From positions 1-20,941 of IMG/VR virus record IMGVR_UViG_3300006922_000237: a stretch of DNA of 20,941 nt; one strand, given 5' to 3'. Positions 13,244 through 20,812 of this stretch are shown piece after piece (position 1 is the stretch's first letter; the number at the start of each line of letters is the position of its first letter). The position numbers and the translations under genes were made by a program. The DNA is from a virus. The notes under the pieces were generated by a model. The model had not been told where the DNA came from. It saw only the letters and a program-made list of their open reading frames with translations, and did no database searches.

Positions 13244-14581
13244 TTATTCAAATTTATATAAATCAAAACTTGCTTTATCATCATCTTGATTTGGTAAGTG
13301 CATTACAATTCTGTATTGATTTTGTTTTACATCAAACTCTAAACTGTCAATAATAGCACTTACTGGTTCTTGTAATACTGTATTTCCAAAGTTAATCCAT
13401 AATTTATGATAAAAATAAATTGGCACAACATCAGAATCATCTTTGTAAAAAGAACCCTCATATTGTTTAATAGGTAAGCGATAGTCATTTATTATTTCTT
13501 GTAAAACACACTTATCTAATGTATTTGTGTTAAAAACATCTAAAGGTCTGTCTTTTCTCGTGAATGTACCTTGAATTGAATGTATGTCTGCCAAGTCAAT
13601 TTCATTTGACAATAATGTTTCTGCTTGTTTATATTCTCCAGTTACATTGTCATCAGCTTCAGTAACCGATCCATCAATAATTTTAAACTGATTACCCCTT
13701 CTCCTTGTGTGTAATCTTGTTTTAGTGCTTAATTTTTCACTTATTGAAACACCATCAAAAAATGCTGCTGCACCGAAATTTCCTGATGCTGACATTGCAA
13801 AAAGTTTAAATTCTATATGAGGGTTTGTGTCAGATGCAAGTAAATTAGTTTGTATTAATGTTTTGTATTTATTCCAAGAATCAAATTGTGTATAATCTAT
13901 TTTTTTAAAAAAACGATCATCAGTAAAAGCTATTGCACTATCATCTTCGCCACAATCAGAACATTCTGCTCTAAATCTGTTTTCTTCAAAATCGTACATT
14001 TTGTTGATTGTACCATTGTTTGTTGAATCAAGACCTAAACTCATATATTGATGAACTCCAACTGCACCAATTCCTGGTAATGTTTCAATTCTATAATTCC
14101 AACTGATTTCTAAATCTTTACCACTATTAATTCTTGTATCACTTAATGTATTTTTTAACATATGAGTAGTTCTTTCTTGTGTACTACTTGAAAATGGAAC
14201 TACAACTAAAGCACTTTGAAATAAACAATAAACACCTGAAATTGGATTTACCCTTGAATAAACACCACTTGGTATTGCAATGACTGCTTTTGAAGAAGTT
14301 ATATTCCAATTAAATGAATTATATCTAAAGTTTGGATTTTTATTAATTAAAGACATTGTTTCAGTTTTAGTGGTCTTTATTGCATCTCTAAGTGGTCTTA
14401 TGTATTCAACTATTAAATCTGAATTTATAGGTGCTAAATTGCTCGGTATTTGTTTTAAAACATCCTTGCTTTGCTTTAATGTCGTTTTTGCATTGCCCTC
14501 TTTATCGTAAACAAAAAACTCTATATTTTCTGTTCCATTATCTTTAAGTAATCTTGTTTGCTCATCTCTAAATATACCCAT
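13244..14581 (-). CDS. Putative tail or baseplate-associated protein
   Basis: A 445-residue protein that I do not recognise by family. It is rich in Asn, Asp, Ser and Thr with alternating beta-like segments and few helices, as in tail-tip, fibre or receptor-binding proteins. It has a lone CxxC (AECSDCGEDD, about residue 207) and a WNYRIETLPGIGAVGVHQYM segment. The C-terminus (FYHKLWINFGNTVLQEPVSA, IIDSLEFDVKQNQYRIVMHL) resembles baseplate-style beta modules. It is the last gene of the tail block, before the early genes. The ATG is four bases after a TAAATTTG box that overlaps the stop of the glycosyltransferase-like gene, so it may have its own promoter. Tail assignment rests on position and composition. 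Confidence 0.6.
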   Translation of the reverse strand: MGIFRDEQTRLLKDNGTENIEFFVYDKEGNAKTTLKQSKDVLKQIPSNLAPINSDLIVEYIRPLRDAIKTTKTETMSLINKNPNFRYNSFNWNITSSKAVIAIPSGVYSRVNPISGVYCLFQSALVVVPFSSSTQERTTHMLKNTLSDTRINSGKDLEISWNYRIETLPGIGAVGVHQYMSLGLDSTNNGTINKMYDFEENRFRAECSDCGEDDSAIAFTDDRFFKKIDYTQFDSWNKYKTLIQTNLLASDTNPHIEFKLFAMSASGNFGAAAFFDGVSISEKLSTKTRLHTRRRGNQFKIIDGSVTEADDNVTGEYKQAETLLSNEIDLADIHSIQGTFTRKDRPLDVFNTNTLDKCVLQEIINDYRLPIKQYEGSFYKDDSDVVPIYFYHKLWINFGNTVLQEPVSAIIDSLEFDVKQNQYRIVMHLPNQDDDKASFDLYKFE

Positions 14582-14585
14582 AACA

Positions 14586-14593
14586 CAAATTTA
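14586..14593 (-). promoter_or_regulatory. Bacteroidota-type -7 element before the 445-residue tail gene
   Basis: Minus strand TAAATTTG, a match to TAnnTTTG. Its first three bases are the TAA stop codon of the glycosyltransferase-like gene, and it lies four bases (TGTT) before ATG 14581. Confidence 0.5.
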
Positions 14594-15499
14594 CAATATT
14601 TGTTTTACAAGTTCATAATACTTAAAAGATGCTAAATTTGGATTTATTTCTAAATTTTTTGGTGGTTTTTTGTTTAAATATTTTGCTTTATAAAACTCTT
14701 TATTATTATCGTTGTTAATCCCTGCATTATGAAATATTGCATTTTTACCCCAAGCGTTTATGTTTTCAGTTGCCCAAGTAAAATCTAATTCTTTTATTAT
14801 CTCTGTTTTTCTTTCAAGTTTCCAAAGATTCCAAAGAACTGCCCACATATCTGCACACCAAATTTGTAATGGGTGGTGTCTGTCATCTTTTGCTCTTTTT
14901 TTTGTATTTAACTTAACAACCTCTGTAAATAAGTTTTCGCAATCTATTTCAACTTTTTCCCAAAACGTATAGTCAATATTTTTTAATATATAATGACAAC
15001 CACCTGATACATCTTGATTTTGTTTTACAATATCTTTATCAATGTTTGCTACATCGCACATTAAATTTAAAACATCTTCACCTTTAGATAATATATAATC
15101 GTGTCCTATATAACTTATTGTATCGCTTAAATAACAAGTGGGATTGCAACCACACAAGTAATGATCTATTTGCAATGGTTTTGTTAAAGCTATATCGCAA
15201 TCGTGATACATAAAAGTTCCTTTATATAAATCAGCATATTTATAAAAGTGTTTCTTTAAAATATGAGGTCTTACACTTGAAATGTATTTTATGTTTTTTC
15301 TTGTATCAGGATAAAAATAAAAATTAACATCAGGATATTTTTCTGTCAAATAAAAACAAGGATATTCATTGTTTGGTTTATCGGCAAAAACAATATCAAT
15401 TTGTTTTGCTTTTATTCCATTTTGTAAAAAACTATGTAACATAGCATCAACTTGCCACGAGTAATAAACAGTTGATGGTTGGCAGCAAACATATCTCAT
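14591..15499 (-). CDS. Glycosyltransferase-like protein (GT-A, DxD) within tail module
   Basis: A 302-residue protein with glycosyltransferase features: an N-terminal nucleotide-fold-like start (MRYVCCQPSTVYYSWQVDAM), a strand IDIVFADKP (34-42), a GTFMYHDCDIALTKPL segment (95-108) whose DCD at 100-102 is a DxD-type metal/sugar-nucleotide site, an acceptor-like QDVSGGCHYILKN (162-174), and a late IFHNAG (255-260) that resembles the His-containing closing motif of GT-A enzymes. No membrane segment or signal is seen, so it would act in the cytoplasm. The ATG directly follows the stop of the 1007-residue tail gene (TAAATG), so it is translated with the tail genes. It might decorate a virion protein or alter the host surface; the sequence does not decide which. 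Confidence 0.68.
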   Translation of the reverse strand: MRYVCCQPSTVYYSWQVDAMLHSFLQNGIKAKQIDIVFADKPNNEYPCFYLTEKYPDVNFYFYPDTRKNIKYISSVRPHILKKHFYKYADLYKGTFMYHDCDIALTKPLQIDHYLCGCNPTCYLSDTISYIGHDYILSKGEDVLNLMCDVANIDKDIVKQNQDVSGGCHYILKNIDYTFWEKVEIDCENLFTEVVKLNTKKRAKDDRHHPLQIWCADMWAVLWNLWKLERKTEIIKELDFTWATENINAWGKNAIFHNAGINNDNNKEFYKAKYLNKKPPKNLEINPNLASFKYYELVKQIL

Positions 15500-18400
15500 T
15501 TATTGTATCGCACCATCTGAACAACCTGGACAAGTTTGACTTGATAGTGTGTTACCATTCCAAAAGAACAATCCCTCACTATGTTTTATATAATTACCTG
15601 CAGGAAGAAATATGGTACAATCAGAATTTGTAAATACTGCACTTGCAGTTGCTAAAGAGGTTGAATTTATATAAACAAAAACTGGTTTACCACCACAACA
15701 AACACTTAAAGCAGATGTTGATACATTGGCTTGTATCTCGGTACAAGGTGCTTGTGTTGTAGTTGGTGCTTGTGTTGTCGTTGTACTTATGTATGCTTGA
15801 CAAGCTGCACAATCTGCAAAATCCAAGAAATTATCTACATCACCATTTGCACCTGAACCTCCATCTTGTAATGATGAGTAACATATAGAACCATCTGATA
15901 TAACTGATGGAAAATTATTTGTTTGATTAAACACCTCTATAATGGTATCATCTGCACTACAATTACTTTGTAAACTTCTATATATTCTATAAAATATAGA
16001 TGGTTGTGTTGTGGTAGTTGTAACAGGAACTTGTGTTGTTGTCGATATTCCTAAACAATCATCACAAGTTGAAAATCCAGTTGCAAATTTACTTGTAGGA
16101 AAACAACCTAAATTAAATTCATTATCACTTTGAGTGTTTGGTGTTCTATCAATAAAAGTCCAACAATCGTTATTAGAAATTTGTTTTATAAATTGTGGAA
16201 ATTCATTTTTATTATTTCCAATTACTTCAATTCTGTCATCACCACACTTTAAATATCTTGCAAAATCTGTCATTGTTGGACAAGTTTCACTTGGAGTTGG
16301 TTTTACAGTGTTACAAGAAGCATTAATTGTTATGGTTAAAGTTTCGGTTGTAGTTACGTTTTCAAGTATAGTAAAACATTCATTTGTTTGAACACTTAAA
16401 ACAACCCTTTCGCCAACACTAAAATTTGCATTATATTGAACTGTTAATCTATCTTGCGAATTATCTTTCTCAACTAAAAATCCATCAGGTGTTACAACAT
16501 CAGGATCACATTCAGGACAACTTGCCGTATTTAAAAGGTTTGTGCCGTTAAATTGTCTGTAATTTACTAAATCTTCAGACAAAAATTGTGCATTTGTTAG
16601 AGTTGTACAAGTATCATCAATAAATACTTTTGTTGTGTTTGTATTGTCAGTAAAAGATTCACCATTTATATAAAATGTTCTTGATGTTGGTGAACTACAA
16701 CATAAATTGAATGCAGTATCACTTCGATAAAGTGTAATTGCTTTACAAGTTTGAGGATTTGTAGGTTCAACATCAGGTTCAGGGGTATCAGCACAAGCCC
16801 CACTAATTGTTGCAAGACCTGATAAACTTATTAATGATTGACCTATTGATATTACATAACAATCGTTACCTGTTGATGAAATTGTAACCTCATCACCAAC
16901 AGCTTTAGAAGCATCATAAGGAACTGAAACTGAAGTGCTATCTAATAATTTTCTCAATCTCCAAGAATTCCAAGTATATTGTTCTCTTTGTCCTGCCGTT
17001 GGCACACTTTCACCTGTCGTGTTTATTGCATAAGCGTTAAAATAGTGTGCAACACCTGCAGTTAATGTAAGTGTTGGACTTGTAACACTTGTTGTATTTA
17101 AACTAAAACTTAAAACACCTGATATGTTTTGACCTGTTGCAACTGGTATTTTTCTATTTTTAGTATAATCGTTTCCATCAGTTCCAAAATAAAAACCATA
17201 TTCGGTAACATTACTTGTGCCTATATCTGTAATTTTACCCCTTACAGTCATAGATGTATTTTTTACATCACTGTTTGCAAGAATTTCATTGGTTACACTT
17301 GGACTTGCAGATGGTGGTTGTGTTGTAGGTTCAACTGCACCAGGTGTATAGTTAATCCTATCACCAACACCCTCAGTAAAAATATTTGTTTTTACATAAG
17401 CAGCAATAAAATATGTTTCTCCAGTGACCAAACCTGTTTGATTAGATACATAACTTGCAGTTGTGTCTGTTGAAAAAACCTTTGGGTTCGATTCTATAAT
17501 AGGATTTGTTCCAAAATAAAAACCTCTTTCAATTACCTCTAAACCTCTGTCATTTGTTATTGTAGCATTCAAAGTTACACTTGTTGATGTTGTATTTGTA
17601 ACATCATCAGTCGTTACTAATGGGTTTATTATTGTTTGGTTTTGGTCAGTTTCTCCTGTTTGACCTGCTGACAATGCTTTATCATAATAATTACTATTAG
17701 AAACAACATACCAACTCGCATTTGCTTGAAAAACTCTTGAATTTGTTATTCTTAAAATATTTTCTAAAACTTTTTTTGATGAAAGTTTCGCAAAATTATC
17801 AGTAAATGCAAATTCATTAACTAATATATCTTGAAATAAATTATTGTTACCTGTTATTACAGAACCTGCAATAGTTGTGTATCGTATGTTATTTTGTATA
17901 AAAATATCAAAATCTAATCCAGTAAATGATAATATTTTATGTAAATAATAAAATGCAGAATCTAAATTAGTTTGATCGGTTGCACCAACTTTAATTGTAC
18001 CATCAGCATTAGTATTTATATTACCATCAGGTACTAAATAAGAATCAAGAGTTCCCAAGTTATCTATTGCTCTTAAACTAATGTCAAATGGTTTTGATTG
18101 TATTGCTTCTTGAAAGGTATCAGAAACTAAAAACCCCTCCCAATAAACTTGAAAAATTGTTGATGCTGCCCAATTATAATCGGTTTCTTGCCAATTAGTA
18201 TCTGCAACTTGCCAAAGTGGTGAATTAATATCAGCTGCTTCATCTTCAACCCCAACATTAACCCTTACCTTATATTCTCTTTCATCAAAATTTATAAATT
18301 CATCATAAGATATAGTTTCGGTAGTTTTAATATTTAGCACACAAGATGAACCTATAATTGGATTATAAAAATCCTCATCATTAGTGTATGTAATAATAAC

Positions 18401-18523
18401 TGGGTTGTCAGTACCTACAATAGCAAATACATCACCAATATAATCCTTTTTTAGAATTTGGACACTTCTTTTATTTCCCTTGATGTCTGAAAAATCAAGT
18501 TCATATTTAACTCCGTAAGCCAT
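15500..18523 (-). CDS. Large modular tail protein (Ig-like and Cys-rich repeats, Thr-rich linkers)
   Basis: A 1007-residue protein. Residues 1-300 form a structural N-terminal part (MAYGVKYELDFSDIKGNKRS, EGFLVSDTFQEAIQSKPFDI) typical of tail proteins encoded after the tape measure. Two Ig/FN3-like modules follow (about 301-397 and 408-517), sharing TSVTLNATIT.../SMTVRGKIT and ERGFYFGT/EYGFYFGT. Residues 525-1001 hold repeated Cys modules in the order a-b-a-c-c-b, many ending in CPEC, CDDC, CAAC or CPGC. Two Thr/Gln/Pro linkers (826-842 and 911-926) look like mucin-type spacers. The start overlaps the tape measure stop by one base. The job is probably tail tip or host binding, with modules as exposed adhesive units. 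Role is inferred from position; the repeats are seen directly. Confidence 0.8.
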   Translation of the reverse strand: MAYGVKYELDFSDIKGNKRSVQILKKDYIGDVFAIVGTDNPVIITYTNDEDFYNPIIGSSCVLNIKTTETISYDEFINFDEREYKVRVNVGVEDEAADINSPLWQVADTNWQETDYNWAASTIFQVYWEGFLVSDTFQEAIQSKPFDISLRAIDNLGTLDSYLVPDGNINTNADGTIKVGATDQTNLDSAFYYLHKILSFTGLDFDIFIQNNIRYTTIAGSVITGNNNLFQDILVNEFAFTDNFAKLSSKKVLENILRITNSRVFQANASWYVVSNSNYYDKALSAGQTGETDQNQTIINPLVTTDDVTNTTSTSVTLNATITNDRGLEVIERGFYFGTNPIIESNPKVFSTDTTASYVSNQTGLVTGETYFIAAYVKTNIFTEGVGDRINYTPGAVEPTTQPPSASPSVTNEILANSDVKNTSMTVRGKITDIGTSNVTEYGFYFGTDGNDYTKNRKIPVATGQNISGVLSFSLNTTSVTSPTLTLTAGVAHYFNAYAINTTGESVPTAGQREQYTWNSWRLRKLLDSTSVSVPYDASKAVGDEVTISSTGNDCYVISIGQSLISLSGLATISGACADTPEPDVEPTNPQTCKAITLYRSDTAFNLCCSSPTSRTFYINGESFTDNTNTTKVFIDDTCTTLTNAQFLSEDLVNYRQFNGTNLLNTASCPECDPDVVTPDGFLVEKDNSQDRLTVQYNANFSVGERVVLSVQTNECFTILENVTTTETLTITINASCNTVKPTPSETCPTMTDFARYLKCGDDRIEVIGNNKNEFPQFIKQISNNDCWTFIDRTPNTQSDNEFNLGCFPTSKFATGFSTCDDCLGISTTTQVPVTTTTTQPSIFYRIYRSLQSNCSADDTIIEVFNQTNNFPSVISDGSICYSSLQDGGSGANGDVDNFLDFADCAACQAYISTTTTQAPTTTQAPCTEIQANVSTSALSVCCGGKPVFVYINSTSLATASAVFTNSDCTIFLPAGNYIKHSEGLFFWNGNTLSSQTCPGCSDGAIQ
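15746..15787 (-). repeat. Tandem codon repeat encoding Thr/Gln-Ala-Pro linker
   Basis: Near-identical short DNA units (GGTGCTTGTGTTGT twice on the plus strand, 18 bases apart) encode the linker TTTTQAPTTTQAP in the large tail protein. Such tandem units can expand or contract by slippage. Confidence 0.6.
15998..16048 (-). repeat. Low-complexity region encoding Thr-rich linker
   Basis: Encodes STTTQVPVTTTTTQPS, the second Thr-rich spacer of the large tail protein, between its two type-c Cys modules. The DNA consists of repeated TGTTGT-like units on the plus strand, similar to the repeat at 15746-15787. Confidence 0.5.
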
Positions 18524-20469
18524 TATTTAAATCTATTTCTGTTTCGTTCTGCTCTTTGCAAAGCAACTACTAAATCTTGACCTCTTAAAACAAACTCTCC
18601 TTGCATTGCACCACCACTATTTCCTAACATACCTTTTAATTTATTTAATGGTGCTATAACTTCAGGGTTTGATCTTGCACCAGGATATTCTCCAACTAAA
18701 GCATTTGTAGGACCTGAATATATACCTCCTTTTGCATTAGGTACTGGCGACATCATACTACCCATACCACTTAATGCGGCAAAAACTGTTCTAAAATTTA
18801 AACCAAAAATCGCACCTATTATAGCCGACAATGCTGCTGCTACTAATAATCTTTTAATTAATGCTTCAAGTTGTTGCCCTATTTTTTTAAAAGCATTCTC
18901 ACCCTCACCTAAATTAGCAAAAGCATCTACTAAGGTTGTACCAATAGTAGTTGCAAAAGACATTATCATGTCATTGTTTTTCTTTAATTCTTCAGCTAAT
19001 GGTATTATTGCATTTTCTTTAAAATCAGTAATTTTTTGAGTTATAGTTTGCATAGATGTTGAAAAGCCATTTGTAACCATTGTGCTTTTATCCATTACTT
19101 GTTGCCAAGTCAAACCATATTTTGCAGTTTCTGTCGATGCAGTATGTAAGGATTTTGGTAAATCATTATTTAAAAGACCTATAACAGTTTGCAAACCTGT
19201 TCCTAATTTAAATGGATTTATACCTAATAATCCACCTCCCATTGCTTCATCACCTGATTCTGTTGGGGTAGTTGTTGGTGTATCAAAAGTACCTTTTGGT
19301 TGTACTAAAGAAAAAGGTTGCCTACTTTGATTTTTACCTAATGCACCAATAAAGTCATTTTTTGCTATTGCATTTATATTGTTTTGCAATAGTTGTAATT
19401 CTGTATTAACTTTTTTAAGTGATAAAGGTTTGCCAATTATTCCCTCAATTAAATTTTTTGCATTGCTTATTTTAAGTGCCATCAAACCAACTAAAGCTGA
19501 AGTCAAAGCGATAATTATTACAGTTGTAGCTGATACCGCAGTTGCTATTGCGGTTGCTGCTGCTGCAAAAGCACCTAAAAGAATTAAAAGTGGAGGTATG
19601 ACAATAGCTAAACCACTAATTAGTAGTGTTATTCTTTGTGTACTTGGTGATAATTTTTCAAATGATTTAACTAACTCTCCAATCTTTTTAGATAAAGCAG
19701 GAATACCCTCTTTTAAATTTAATGCTTCTGCTATTTCTTTACCAAGTGTTGCAAGTGCTATATTTACATTATCTTTTAATGTACTAAACAATCCCTCTAA
19801 AGTTTGTGAAAGAACCTTTAAACCATCGTTAAAACGACCTTGTGAACCTGTTGCAAACTCAAAACCATCTTGTAAAACTTTAAAAGATATTTTACCCTCT
19901 GATGCCATATCCATTATTTCACTCCTTGCAACTCCCATTGACTTTGAAAGTATATCAAGAATCGGCACACCATTGTTTATAAACTGCCTTAAATCCCTGG
20001 TCATTACTCTACCCTCTGCTGCTGCCTGACCAAATGCTACGGCTATACCTGTCAAATTACCACCTGAAACTGCTGCAACATCACCCAACATTTTAAGAGA
20101 TTTAAAAGCATCATCTGATGTCTGCCCAAATCCCATTAACATATTGTTCACTCTTGTAAGTTCCTCTAATTGTAGAGGTGTTTCTGCACTAAATTTAACC
20201 AATCTTTCAAATGCTTTTGCACCCTCCTCTGCTGATCCATTTAATGTATTTAATGTAACTTGTAATCTTTCAAATTTAGCGGCTTGTCTTAAAGCTAATG
20301 TACCAACTGCAAGTAAAGGAAGTGATAACCTTGTGGACAACATTTTACCTGTCCTTGTAGCTTGTTGACTAAATCTCTCAATTTTACCCCTTGATTTATC
20401 AATATTAACATTGAACTGTGCAGTTTTTGCAATAAACTCGAATAATAATCTAAAATCATTGTTTGCCAT
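18523..20469 (-). CDS. Tail tape measure protein
   Basis: A 648-residue protein. Residues about 60-240 carry the tape measure N-terminal domain: RLQVTLNTLNGSAEEGAKAF, FSAETPLQLEELTRV, the MLMGFGQTSDDAFKSLKMLG and GDVAAVSGG segments, then AFGQAAAEGRVMTRDLRQFI and NGVPILD. Hydrophobic helices lie at about 280-334 and 540-560, and the C-terminus has the usual AKGGIYSGPTNALVGEYPGA and PEVIAPLNKL. Tape measure proteins set tail length and pass through the tail tube. At 648 residues the tail would be short to medium for a siphovirus. The gene follows the chaperone pair, as is standard. The ATG at 20469 is four bases after a TATTTTTG box. A Gly/Pro/Thr linker (about 395-415) separates the halves. 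Confidence 0.93.
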   Translation of the reverse strand: MANNDFRLLFEFIAKTAQFNVNIDKSRGKIERFSQQATRTGKMLSTRLSLPLLAVGTLALRQAAKFERLQVTLNTLNGSAEEGAKAFERLVKFSAETPLQLEELTRVNNMLMGFGQTSDDAFKSLKMLGDVAAVSGGNLTGIAVAFGQAAAEGRVMTRDLRQFINNGVPILDILSKSMGVARSEIMDMASEGKISFKVLQDGFEFATGSQGRFNDGLKVLSQTLEGLFSTLKDNVNIALATLGKEIAEALNLKEGIPALSKKIGELVKSFEKLSPSTQRITLLISGLAIVIPPLLILLGAFAAAATAIATAVSATTVIIIALTSALVGLMALKISNAKNLIEGIIGKPLSLKKVNTELQLLQNNINAIAKNDFIGALGKNQSRQPFSLVQPKGTFDTPTTTPTESGDEAMGGGLLGINPFKLGTGLQTVIGLLNNDLPKSLHTASTETAKYGLTWQQVMDKSTMVTNGFSTSMQTITQKITDFKENAIIPLAEELKKNNDMIMSFATTIGTTLVDAFANLGEGENAFKKIGQQLEALIKRLLVAAALSAIIGAIFGLNFRTVFAALSGMGSMMSPVPNAKGGIYSGPTNALVGEYPGARSNPEVIAPLNKLKGMLGNSGGAMQGEFVLRGQDLVVALQRAERNRNRFK

Positions 20470-20473
20470 AGTA

Positions 20474-20481
20474 CAAAAATA
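20474..20481 (-). promoter_or_regulatory. Bacteroidota-type -7 element before tape measure gene
   Basis: Minus strand TATTTTTG, a match to TAnnTTTG, four bases (TACT) before the tape measure ATG and one base after the stop of the chaperone extension. No convincing -33 element at usual spacing is seen. Confidence 0.5.
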
Positions 20482-20482
20482 A

Positions 20483-20812
20483 CTATTTTTTATTCAACTT
20501 ACTATTAATGAGTTCTTGATACTTTTCAAAATCTTCTCTCGATGTTTTAGCCGTATTTCTCTTTATGTTGTCTTGTGGTAATTCAAAGAGTTGGTGGGGT
20601 TTTATCATATCAGATTTCTTACCAACATTAACATTGTGAATCATTGTCGCAACAAAACGATGTTGTTCCCAAAGTGCATTTATTTGGATTACATAGGATT
20701 CCGACATAAGTTTGTTTTCCTTAAAAGTATTTGTCCAAAAGTCGTTAGGATTAATACCACAATAACCAATGTAGAAATCGGTTATATCCTCCCAAGAAGT
20801 TTTATCGGTTAT
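20483..20812 (-). CDS. Tail assembly chaperone, -1 frame extension (gpT-like)
   Basis: This frame is open from the A run at 20812-20821 to the stop at 20483, about 109 codons, beginning ITDKTSWEDITDFYIGYCG, INPNDFWTNTFKENKL and running through INALWEQHRFVATMI and HQLFELP. The NPNDFW...T...E pattern and the W-x2-x-R...I...P-x-x-L-F-x-L-P ending fit the second half of siphovirus tail assembly chaperones (lambda gpT or equivalents). An internal ATG at 20707 could give a 74-residue product, but it would start inside the conserved segment, so expression by frameshift from the upstream gene is more likely. The fused protein would coat the tape measure during tail-tube assembly and is not expected in the virion. 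Confidence 0.78.
   Translation of the reverse strand: MTDKTSWEDITDFYIGYCGINPNDFWTNTFKENKLMSESYVIQINALWEQHRFVATMIHNVNVGKKSDMIKPHQLFELPQDNIKRNTAKTSREDFEKYQELINSKLNKK

Noticed and set aside
17129-17473. Cys-rich 114-codon open frame on the plus strand
   Set aside because: Antisense to the Ig-like modules of the large tail protein; the Cys content reflects ACA/GCA codons read in reverse.
19379-20029. Long open frame on the plus strand (about 216 codons) opposite the tape measure gene
   Set aside because: It lies wholly antisense to a well-supported tape measure gene, has no promoter box, and its residues are what the reverse of Ala/Leu/Lys-rich coding would give.
20483-20707. A separate 74-residue gene starting at ATG 20707
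   Set aside because: The frame is open and chaperone-like upstream of this ATG to the A run; frameshift expression explains it better.
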